Of a stretch of DNA of 64,000 bases, positions 13,043 through 24,236 are shown one piece after another. The stretch is from Neckera pumila (Eukaryota > Streptophyta > Bryopsida > Hypnales > Neckeraceae), in the NCBI GenBank assembly GCA_963969595.1, contig OZ018416.1, forward strand, positions 17,748,065-17,812,064. The letters run 5' to 3'. Both the position numbers and the translations under genes were made by a program. The notes below the pieces were generated by a model. The model was given only the letters and a program-made list of their open reading frames with translations, was not told where the DNA came from and did not search any database. Positions within the stretch are counted from its first letter, which is position 1; each line of letters starts with the position of its first letter.

Positions 13043-13988
13043 CCCCTAAATGCCCCACAGGCCCAAAAGTGTCCTCACATAGTTTTAAGTCCAATTCAAA
13101 GTATTGTAACTTTTGTATTCAATGTCCAAATGCAATAAAACTTGTTGGAAAATTTGCACTTTCTCTTCTAGTATGTGATGAAATTTTCAGATTGATCCAA
13201 GATGTACTGATTTTTTGGAAGCCAATTGAATTTCACAGGCTCAGTTTGAATTCACCAAATTGCATATGATGGTCGCAACTTCGGGGCTTGTATCTCCTTC
13301 ATCCAATGTTAGTTTTTAATAAAATTTGTTGGATTATGTTCCCCTTGAAGTCGAGTTATTGTGGTAAAATTTTCATGTCAATCCAAGATGTTTTGAATGT
13401 ATAAGAGCAATTTGAAATCCCAACATTTTTGAATTATAGTAAATTTTGGCGGCTTATTTCTTCTTCATACAATGTTCATTTCAAATGATTTTTTTTGGAA
13501 AAGTTGCGCATACTAGTTTAGTTTGTGTGGCTAAATTTTCATATCAGTCCAAGAAGTTTTGATTTACAAAGAAGCATTTTTATAGAAGGAAGTTCAGTCT
13601 TAGATGTATTTTTTGCCACTTTTCTTGCATTTCAAAGTCATTTTGCAAACACATTGAGTCAATTGAATGACATTTTTTCACCAATGTGTTTGCATATTGG
13701 TTTTCAATCACTTTATAGTTTAAAGTTTTTTCATTTGAGTAGATTTTGAAATCAAATTTCACCACCAAATGGGTTGCTAGGAAAATTTCAAACCCTATTT
13801 TAACACCAAAAAATTATAATTGTTCAATCTATGTGGCCAAATGATTCCAAATTTGATTCATGTCATCTACAACATGTACACTACAATATTGTACGGTTGA
13901 GATCTCTATAGCTTCATGACATTTAGATCTATAACACTTCAAAAGAAATGATATTTCTGAACCCAAAAAGACCTTGGGCCTTTAAGGG
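13043..13988. mobile_element. TTAA-type TIR element, about 946 bp
   Basis: The left end reads CCCCTAAATGCCCCACAGG after TTAA (13039-13042). The right end reads GGGCCTTTAAGGG before TAAA (13989-13992). Both termini and target are slightly decayed. The interior is AT-rich and has no substantial open frame. Confidence 0.6.
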
Positions 13989-15029
13989 TAAAAAAGTGTC
14001 AATTTGTTGGTGGATTCAGCTTGTTGTTAACTTAGATGCAAACATTGCTCTCCAACCACAAGCTCTCAATGCAGCTTTCGGAAGCAAAAGGAGGTAAACA
14101 ATCAGAATCCCAAATCCAAACTGCCACATAACTTGCTTTACTATTGTGAGTCATCCGAGCTAAATTCCTAATGACCCAAGCGACCAGTTTTTGGTCGCTG
14201 CCCCTGTTTTCTGAGCTGCTGGTTCTCAAATTTTTAGTTTTTTTTTAAATAAAAATTATTTATAGAAAATAGATTGCATTTTGAATCCAACAACAGAGGA
14301 TCATTAAGTTTAGATCTAAACTTTGCTTTGTGGAATTTTTCAAAGTTCAATGGTGTACTACAATTTACAACTCATTTTCAATGGGCTTTGGTTTGGGCAT
14401 GGACTAAAAAGTTGACAAACCAATGTGATTCTTTCCCACCTCAAAAATCGTGAATCTACCTTAAAAAAAGGTAAATCCAAGGAGTTCAATGAAAAGGCAA
14501 GTGTTGTGTTCTTTTCATTTTTTTACAAATATTACTCTCATTTCAATAACCACCGGGCATTGCAAGCTCCACCATGAATTGAAAAATGCTTGGAACTTTG
14601 TGAGATTTCATATGTACATTTTCAACTTTCAAGGTTATCTTACACTGAACACAAAAAGAGCATCATTTCAAAGTATTCTCACAAAGATATGCTCCTCAAA
14701 ATGCGCTCCCCTGTATTTCTATTGACCCAAATAAAACTTCAAACTTCAGTATCTCCTTAACTGTGTGGTCAAATAAATTGAAATTTTTTAGGTGCTCACT
14801 CTCAATGTGAACCTCAAGATCCAATGGTCACATTCTATCCAATCTAAAGAAAAAATGAGTAAGAAAATTGCTCAAGGACCAAAACTACCAAAAACTTCAC
14901 GAGCGAAATTGGGCCAAAATTTGGCCAAAATTGCCAATTTTGGCCAAGTTTTAATTCCTCTTGGTTCATTAGGGGTTAAACAAGCAAGAATTCAATTTAC
15001 CAACTATATCTTGGAAAAAAATTAGGATT
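13989..15029. other. AT-rich stretch with one isolated TTAA-element end
   Basis: I see no gene. A family-like right end (ggttcattagggg followed by TTAA) lies at 14963-14979, but its left partner is not recognisable. The rest may be interior of the same or a neighbouring decayed element. Confidence 0.4.
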
Positions 15030-18000
15030 AAAAGTGGAATTCAAAAAGTTGATAAAGGCTTTATATTAGGACAACTTTCTAACTCTCATTCTCTAAATTA
15101 CTTGCATTTATGTCAAATAGCATATGACCTATTGAAGATGATTTCATATTGCTCATTATTTACTTCAATTTCATTAAAGGTATTTTAGACTTGTAAGTAT
15201 TGCACTTTACTTACAATCTTGTAAAACTTCCAACAACTTCATATAGAATATGTTAGAGAGTTAATTGTCAATTCAATATTGCATAATCATGACATATCAA
15301 GTCTTACAAATATCTCTTCACCTCTAAAAATCTAATAAGCATTTCTCCATTAAATGAAACTGCAAAGAATTTCAAAAAAATCCATCTATAGATATAGAGA
15401 ATTGTCTAAGGTAGAAATTCTAACATTTTTTTCTGGGTTTCTTTGACTTGCTCTCTCATCTATTATTTTGTCCTTGTCACCTTTGCAAATCAGGACTAGT
15501 TTCCAACTTTAGACCAAGGTAACTACTCGTATTTCAAAGTCTAGATACATCTTAAACCACTACATGTCTGCATCTCCATTGGCCTACTTATCTATTTAAC
15601 CCCTAAAGGACCAACATACGTTTTTTGGCCATATAGAATTTTTGGGCAGGTACGTACAGCTAGAAATTTCCATATTTTTGGTTGAAATTTTACTAAAAGG
15701 TAGGGGCGAGGAATGTCTTTCATATGCGCCAAATTTCATGACATTTGGAAATACAAGTCAAAACTTATGGCCTAATAGAGTTATTCGTAAAGTATCCAAA
15801 ACCGGGGTTTAAACCCTGCAGTTTTGTGAAAAAGCAGGTTTTGGGCAAAAAATCAATACAAAAGTGGGTATCAAACTTTCTCTTGCGGCCTAATTGACCA
15901 AAAAGAAGTTTTGCCCGAACTTTGCCTACGGGGTTGTGGTTGCCTGCGGAGTCGTCCATCGAAGGAAATTTGTTGGAAAAAGTCCCCCCCAAATTGGGGG
16001 GGGCTTTACGAATAGCTCTAACATGTTATTTTTTTTGTAACTGGGTAGTCCAGGCAGATCATAAAAAAATCACTTTTTTAAAAAACAATAATTTGAAATT
16101 GGTTTTTAGAGTTATATATACGTAAAAAAACTTTAAATCATCCCATTTTGATCAATGTCAAAAATTATGAAGATTTTAAGTTTGCGGGCAGTTATGGATT
16201 CTCTACTTTGAAATAAACCTTTGAAGTCCTTTATCTTACTCATTTTTCAATATTTTTTGAAAAAAATAAAATTGTAGGATGTAGATTATTTATTACAACA
16301 TTGCCACCATTAGAATTAGCATTTTTCAATTCCATAATTAAATTCTTGACAATTTTGTATTTTGAATCATTCTCTACTACTATCTACTTACTATTTTTTT
16401 CCTATATGTTGTACAATTCCAAATGAAGTGAGAATTTCTAAGTATGTAGCCAACTTGTCTAGGAAAAAGAATCCAAAGAAGCACCATCATTTTGGACATT
16501 TCTCATTGTAAAGTGAGCTTGTGAAGTGCCGCTGCTCTGTTTTCCGCAGGGCCAAAAAAATGGTTTCAGTGAATTTGAATGCTAATATCTTGCAATCCAC
16601 GTGGTGGAAATTCTTGAAATTTTTATCATATGTTCTCAAGTCACCATACTACAAGATCCTATGGTTATACGTGTCAAAAAAAAATTCTCAAAAATTGGGT
16701 ACTTCTACTAAAAATGGCAGTTTTCAAGCATTTTCGGTGAGAACATAGTCATGTAACTTTAGGGATAAATGCAAGAAACAAACATACAATATAGAAGGGC
16801 TAGAAGGAGAGAGGACAAAAGAAAAAGAAAATGGAAAGGATTCTAAACTATTTCTAATATTCCAATTTATAGCGTACTTTCAATTTTAATGTCACACAGA
16901 TAATTTGCTTCTCTATAGAAAAATGAAACACTAGCAAAAATGATAGGGATATTAAGAAGGGTCTTTTTACAATTTGTGACATTTGGTATATTTTGGTGAC
17001 GTGATCAAGGTAAAATAGTAACAACAATGACAAAGACAAAACCAAACAATACATAATCCTTAGAAATTTTTGAGCACTTTCAAGTCTTCTACTTAGAAGA
17101 TTAGTCTAAGCTTGACTTCCTTAGAGTTCAATCTTATTTCTCAGGTTACTTTTCTTGTTCTAAAGTACTCAAGAAATAAATACAAGTATAAGAGCAAATA
17201 AACCAATTAATATAGGTGTTCTAGGCAATCACCATAGATAAAAAATTTGCTTTCTTTTTGTAATGTCATTGAGTTCTTTAAACTATGGGAGAAGATTGCA
17301 CTAGCCATGGAAATAGTGCAAGACCAATGCAATACTTATAAGCCCGGAGTAAGTTACCTTTCCTATTACTTGTCTAAATTATGTCTACAACTATTGAATG
17401 GAATCTTTCAATTACAAATGTTTTTTAGAGATGGAAACAACTAAGTTTCACGGATTTTCTTAGTTCAAATTTTACGGGGTTTTTTTGGTTTCCAGTGTGT
17501 AAATGATGTCTTAATTTTTGCCTTGAATACAATGACTATGATTTTCAATATGAGAGCAACTAAGTTCACAACTTGCTCAAATTTTCCCATCTTCTTGAAT
17601 TCAACTACTCAAAAATTATTTCTTCCATAAAATTGACCTCTTTCTTCCATTCTATTCACAAAATTGAATGGTTGAATAAAGATCTACTTTTACAAATCAT
17701 TAAGAACATATATATTCCTTAAAAAATATTTATTATTATTAAATTAATTAGACAATACACCCTTTATGCCTTTATTCAAGGATGCCACCTATAGAGATTG
17801 AAGAGTAACCTCATTTATTGGCAAAAAATGCATACGATTGATTGTAAACTTCTTCATGTGATAACTACAATTAAAAAATTGTTTTTTTTTAAAATCAAGT
17901 AAAAATTACTTGTTCACCATTGACACTCACAAAAATGCCTATGATTGGATGTGAACTTCTACTTGTTATCATTACAATGAAAAATTTTCTTCTTAAAATT

Positions 18001-18724
18001 GAGTAAGAATTACTTATTTACTATTGAAAATCATAAAATCATTGGCACATTTAATTGACACTCACTAACCTACCCAATCATTTTTCCATACTTCAAGGCC
18101 ATACACTTGATCATTAGAAGAAATTAACTCACAAATATGTCCTTCCCTTCAAAAATTAATCACTTTATGCAATTAGTTATTCCACAATTCCTGTGAGCAC
18201 AAGGAGTGACCTAAAATAAATTTCTCTCACCCTATCCAAGATTCACTTGGAGGGAAAATTTAGACAAAAGCTTACTATTTCAAAAATGTTAACTCACACT
18301 AGTTGAAATGGTGGATTTTTGGTGAATCAAAGTTATTGAAGCAACCTAAAGAGTAGTAAAATCATGGATGGAACTTGACTGTCAACACAAAGTCACGAGT
18401 CAATGAAAACTTACTGGAGTACATGCTACATGATCTCTTTACAAAAATTAAAAGACTATCATGAAGGACAAGTCAATGAGTCAAGGCAATCACATTTGGC
18501 AATTGATTGCATGGCTAGTTGATGCAATACATGCTATTGTAGCTCTTAATTACAACACACAAAATTTTGTACTCATAAATTAGAGTAGTCATTGTTTCTA
18601 TGGCAAAAAAAAAAAGTTTTTATGCAACTAATTGGACCTATGGATTGATGGGAAGATAGATAAATCCACTACTAAAACTTTCCTCCTATTTGCAAGTCTA
18701 GCTAAGATTTGTAAATTTGGAATT
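15030..18724 (+). repeat. Partial unit of the complex repeat between blocks 1 and 2
   Basis: This contains the second-to-last landmarks of the repeat in the same order as blocks 1 and 2: about 15230-15380, 15430-15500, 16820-16930, 16975-17135, 17500-17590, 17660-17770, 18110 and 18480-18580. It is interrupted by a TTAA element at 15600-16765. There is no coding potential. Confidence 0.7.
15600..16765. mobile_element. TTAA-type TIR element, 1.17 kb, with sister empty site
   Basis: The left end CCCCTAAAGGACCAAC follows TTAA at 15596-15599. The right end, reverse-complemented, is TCCCTAAAGTTAC and is followed by TAAA. The uninterrupted host sequence 'ctatttaatgcaagaaacaaacacacaata' is present at about 2596-2630 and 24000-24020, so the insertion lies in the TTAA of 'tatTTAAtgc'. 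The interior contains a moderately GC-rich patch (about 15890-16015) with no recognised gene. Confidence 0.85.
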
Positions 18725-18774
18725 GATGAACTACAAAGAGGGTAGTGTCAAGTGCAATGAAAGCAACTCACTGG

Positions 18775-18808
18775 ATCAATGGAGTTTGTTCATGTGTTAA
18801 AAAAAAAA
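18775..18808 (+). mobile_element. 34-bp poly(A)-tailed micro-insertion with target duplication
   Basis: 'aaagcaactcactgg' (18760-18774) and 'aaagcaacttactgg' (18809-18823) bracket a short sequence ending in a run of A residues. The sister copy at about 28-43 has one 'aaagcaacttactg' and no insert. This is the footprint of target-primed reverse transcription of a very short transcript fragment. Confidence 0.6.
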
Positions 18809-18995
18809 AAAGCAACTTACTGGTGGTGCACTGTTCCAATATGGATGCTGAATTAGATTTCTCATTTGCTTTGTTGAAGTCTGAAATCATTTTGCATTTG
18901 TGACTGTCCATGTGCAAGGATTTTATTTGTTGTAGATTTGTGAGCCTGTCCCATCTTTCCAGAAAAATTGACTAACTACAAAGCAATAAATAGGG

Positions 18996-19013
18996 CACTT
19001 GGTCTTTTAGAGG
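18996..19013. mobile_element. Residual right end of a TTAA-type element
   Basis: 'cacttggtcttttagagg' followed by TTAA (19014-19017) matches the family right end. The left half and adjoining host repeat are deleted. Confidence 0.55.
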
Positions 19014-20261
19014 TTAATATAGATGTATATCAAATGTCCAAAAGCTCTAAGAAATCTACTGTGGTACAATACAATAGAGAAGAAAATAATGAATTGCTTA
19101 TGTCAAAAGTCTCTAAAACCACTTCATTTATGCAAAAATAATAATCATTTATCATACTTCAACAATACAAATAGACTAATTAAAATGTCTTTTTTCACTT
19201 CTATTTTCAAGATCAATTCTAACATATTTGGATTTAGAAAAACTTGTCAATTTAGTGCAATTTTGAAGGCTAAATGAAATCTTGCAAAACTTCCAACAAT
19301 TAAATATAGATTAAATTAGAGATTTCATCGTCATATCACTATTACAAAGTCATCATAGATCAAGCCTCACAAATAATTCTTTATTTCTAAAAATCCAATA
19401 AATATTTTCCATTAAATGAAATTGTAAAGAAGTTGTAAAGAACCCATTTGTAGACATGGGGAATCCTCTAAGGTCCAAATCCACAAATTTAGTTTCTTGA
19501 TCTTTTGGGCTTGCTGTGTCATCAATTGATTTGTCCTTGGCACCTATACAAATCACATCTACTTTCCAACTTTAGACCAAAGTTGCTACACATGTGCAAA
19601 GCTTAGATACCTCTTCAACCACTACATGTCTACATCTATAGGGGCCTACTTCTTTATTTAACGGAATCTACAAACACACAATAAAGACAGGACAAAAGGA
19701 GAGAAGATTCAATAAATAGATCGAAGATAGAAAGGATCCTCATAACTATTTTTTTATATTCCATTTCACTTACCTACTATATTTTTCAATGTTACACGGA
19801 TAGCTTGCTTCTCTATAGAAAAACTTGACACTTACAAAGGTGCTAGTGATAAAAGAGGAGTCTATTTACACTTGGTGACATTTGGTACGTTTTGGTGACA
19901 TGATAAAGGTGTGATAGTAATAATAGTGACATTGACAAAGCCAAATAGTACATATTTTTCAGAAATTTTGGGCACTTTTAATTCTTCTACTTAGAAGATT
20001 AATCTAAGCTCAACGTCCTCATAATACAATCATATAAAAGATAATTTATTTCCAATGTGTAAATGATGTCTTTATTTTTGCCTAAAATACAATGATTGCA
20101 GTTTTCAATATGAGAGCAATTAATTTCACAACTTGCTCAAAATTCTCTCATATGCTTTGAATTGGATTACTAATAAATAAATTCTATTGTAAAGTTGACC
20201 TCTCTCCGCCTTTTTGCTGAAAAAAATTGAATGATTGAAGTTCTACTTTTATACTCATTAA

Positions 20262-21189
20262 TCCCTAAAGGCCAGAGACTATGTTTTCACCAAAACTGCT
20301 CCAAAACTCCCATTTCTAGTACAAATATTAGTTTTTAGAAAAAAAACATTTTTGGATAAATGTGATCATAGGATCTTGTAGTACACTAGTATAATAAGTT
20401 GTGGAAAAGATTTCAGAAATTTCCACCATGTGGATTGCAAGATAATAGCGTTTAATTCTCAAAAATATTTTTTTGCCCCTGCAAAATTCCGGGTAGCTGC
20501 ACATTTGAAGGTCACATTTATATGAAAAAAAATTCCAAAATGGTGGTTTAAATTCATTCTTCACTGCAAGTTCGCTACATGCTTGAAAATTTTCAGATCA
20601 TTTGGAATTACTCAACATATAGAAAACAAATAGTAAGAGGAAAGAAATAGAAAATTATTAAAATACAAAATTGTTAAGGATTTAGATATGGAATTGAAAA
20701 ATGCCAATCCCAATGGTAGGAACGTTATAATAAACAATCTACAATTTCTTCTTTTTAGTTTTCTTTCAAAAATATTGAAAATTGAGTTAAACAAAGGACT
20801 TCAAAGTTTATTTTAGAGTAGAGATTCCATAACTACCCTCAAACTAAGAATCCTCATAACTTTCTTCTCATTAATCAAAATGGAATGATTTAAAGCTTTC
20901 CATGTATATATAAATCTAAAGAACCAATTTCAAATTTTTATTTTCTTAAAAGTGATTTGTAAAGAATTTTTTTGAGCTGCCTGGGTTGCCCGCCAACTAA
21001 TGAAAATTACATATTGTGCAATAACTTTTTAACTATGTAGTCAAAAGTTATGAAAATTGTTGGGCTTTAAAGCTACTCCTAGGACACATCTTGTATGAAA
21101 ATTTCAAAATTTCAAAATAAAAACTTTGATCATAGTGAGTTGTCCAGAATTGCTATGTTGTCAAAAAACGGTATTTGGTCCTTTAGGGG
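20262..21189. mobile_element. TTAA-type TIR element, 928 bp, reference copy
   Basis: This is the clearest copy. The left TIR is TCCCTAAAGGCCAGAG and the right TIR, reverse-complemented, is CCCCTAAAGGACCAAAT, with perfect TTAA on both sides (20258-20261 and 21190-21193). Four sister sequences (about 3206, 8788, 17697, 26762) read 'cattaaga' or close variants without interruption, so exactly one TTAA was duplicated on insertion. The interior is AT-rich and non-coding. Its right portion resembles 41150-41562. Confidence 0.9.
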
Positions 21190-21751
21190 TTAAGAATATA
21201 TGTATTCCTTAATAAATGTTTAATATTAATAAATTAACTAGACCATAGATCATTCATGATTTTATTCAAGGACACCAGTTATAATCTTTAGTGACTGAAT
21301 AAGAACCTCATTTATTGGTAGAAAACGCACATTATTGATTGTGAACTTCTACATGTGATTACTACAATTAAAATCAAGAAATTTTTTTTTTGTTTAATGT
21401 TGACACTTACGGAAATGCACATAATTGGATGTGAACTTCTACATGTGACTACTACAATTGAAAAGTTTTCTCTTAAAATAAAGTAAAAACTACTTGTTTA
21501 TTGTAGACACTTTGTGAGTTAATTTCTTCTAATGATTAGGTATTTGGCCATGAAGCATGGAAAGTAGGTGGATTAGTGGATGTGTATAAAACAAGCCAAT
21601 TTGCTAATTATTATAAGGCTTAATTCAAAGCTTGTTTATAGAACCTTGACAAGGAGAAGCTTAATGTCCCAATATTAACTCACACTAGTTGAAATGGTAG
21701 ATGGATTTCAATGAAATTTATTGAAGTAATCAAAAGAATTGTAAAAGTGTG

Positions 21752-22480
21752 GATTGAACTTGACTGTCACTAGAAAGTCACATGCCAACTTTGAAGGTGG
21801 TGTAAAGCACGTATAGGCTCTTTGGAAAAAAATGATTTCCCCGTGGAAGGACAAGTTAAGGAGTCAAGGCAATTACATTTTGAGTTTGATTGCACTATTG
21901 ATGCAATATGTCACCACATCTCTTGATTGCCACTCTACACAAAACATTATGAACTAAGAGTCTAGAATTCTAGAAGCTTAGTTGTGGAGTGAACTTGACC
22001 GTCAATACAAAGTCACACGCCAACTTTGAAGCCGGTGTAAAGCCTGTGTGAGCTCTTTGGAAAAAAGGATTTCCGCGTAGAAGGACAAGTTGAGGAGTCA
22101 AGGCAATCACATTTTGAGATTAATTCTACTATTGATGCAAGATGCCACCACAGCTCTTGATTGCGACTCCACACAGAATATTATGCACATAAAGTCTAGA
22201 ATTCTAGAAACTCAGTCGTGGATTGAACTTGACTATCAATACAAAGTCACATGCCAACTTTGAAGCCGGTGTAAAGCTTGTATATGAGCTCTTTGGGAAA
22301 AAAGGATTTCCGCATGGAAGGACAAGTCAAAGAGTCAAGTCAATCACATTTTGAGGTTGATTGTACTATTGACACAACATGCCACCGCAGCTCTTGATCC
22401 CGATTACATACAAAATATCAAACACACAAAGTCTGGAATTCTAGAATCCCAAATTGATACAACAAATCTATATCTATACA
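21752..22480 (+). repeat. Three tandem copies of the 235-bp internal subrepeat
   Basis: Units begin near 21752, 21984 and 22223. Each contains 'gaacttgactgtca', 'gccaactttgaag', 'agctctttgg' and 'gtctagaattctag'. The same unit occurs twice in block 1 and once in the other half-units. Confidence 0.75.
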
Positions 22481-24177
22481 ACATAGATTGTTGTTGACAC
22501 AAAAAATCAACCACTGATTATAAGAAGTAACAAACTAGGTGCACACCCAGAGAGGTCCTTATTTCCATGGCAAAAACAAGAAATTTTTAACGCAAATCAT
22601 TTGAATTTGGGGATTCATGGGAAGATAGAGATATCCACAACCAAAATGTTCCACCCATTTACAACTTTAGTTAAGATCCTTTGTGTAGTTTGTTTGTCGG
22701 CTAATACTCTTAAATTACTCAAAAACTTTGCTATGAGAAGCTACACAACAAGATAAGATGCTTTAATGATGGCTAAATGATTGGTAGAATTAGTAAGAGC
22801 TGCTTGGAATGCTAATCCTCTTGTTAATCACATACATCTCATAATATGATAAACTCTAAGTACTTGGAGTACTCAAAGTTTCATCGTGATTCTCTTTCAT
22901 TATCCATTACTTAAAACCCCTTGCGTTTGAATCCCTCTCATACTATGTGCAAATTGATATGAGATCAATTTTTATTTTATAGATGCTTCCAACTCCAGCT
23001 CAATGGCTACACTTGATTTCAAATATCATAATCCAAGAGTGCTGCAAATTGAAAGGTGAGCAACAGAGCCATTCCTGACAGTAGTTCATGATTATTGAGT
23101 CAGCTATGCAAATACAAACTTAATATCATATCTAAGTAAACCTTAGTGCATTACCGAAAGCTCTGATGATGATTTTGTTTGGATGAGATTAGCAGTGGAA
23201 TAGTCACATCAGTAGTACAAAACTTATTGATGGCTCATGAATCTCAATAATGCCAAAATGGTATCAAATTGGTATTTTGACCAGCATTGGTAGTAGTTTA
23301 AAGGCCTGTAATATCAAAACATTCTAAATTATCTTTAATGTTTTAAATTTAATTTCTAAGAGATTCAAGAATCACAATTGAATTATCAAAATTATACTTG
23401 ATTCTATTTCTTAATTGGTTTGATATTTTATAGTAACATATTAGAATGTAAAGGTGATTGGTCAAGTTTTGAAGTACTTGATCTAATGAAAATATAGCCA
23501 CATTAGTTTTGAAACTATGGCTTCATTTTTTTGTTAATTAATCAATCCCAAAAAAAATAGGAAACTCCAATTGTTTTTTTGATCTTAAGTAGTATATAGA
23601 AAACTTCAATTTAAAAAAAAATTTAACTGTCTTGGAAAATCAAGGTAGTTGCTTGACTTTAAAGAAAATCCAAAATTTCAAACACATATTCTATATGTGA
23701 ATTTAAAACCTTTCATTTGAATTTGCCATGTAAATACAAATAAAAGTAAATTGGCATTTTTCATTGAAAGAAATTGCAAAGAAGTTGAAAAGAATCCATC
23801 TACAAATATAGAGAATTATCTAAGGTTGAAAAATCTTTTACTTTGTTTTTTGGTCTCCTTGGCTTGTTGTCACATCTACCATTTTGTCCTTGGTAACTAT
23901 GCAAATGACATCTACTATCCAACTTTCGACCAAAGATGCTGCACAAGTTGGATATATCTCGAACCACTATATGTCTACATCTAGAGTGGTCTACTTTACT
24001 ATTTAATGCAAGAAACAAACACACAACATGAAAAGGGACAATAGAAGAGAAGACAAAAGAAAGAGAAGAGAAAAAGGATCCTAAATTATTTTTAAATATC
24101 CCGCTTTACACCTATTGTATTTTAATGTCTCACGGACAACTTGCTTCTCTATAGAAAGATGTGACACTAACATTCTT

Positions 24178-24236
24178 GTATTAATAATTATTCTTGTATT
24201 AATAATTATTCTTGTATTATTCTTGTAATATTTGTA
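24178..24236 (+). repeat. Short tandem repeat (approximately 21-bp unit)
   Basis: 'attcttgtattaataatt' is repeated two to three times head to tail inside repeat block 2. Confidence 0.7.
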
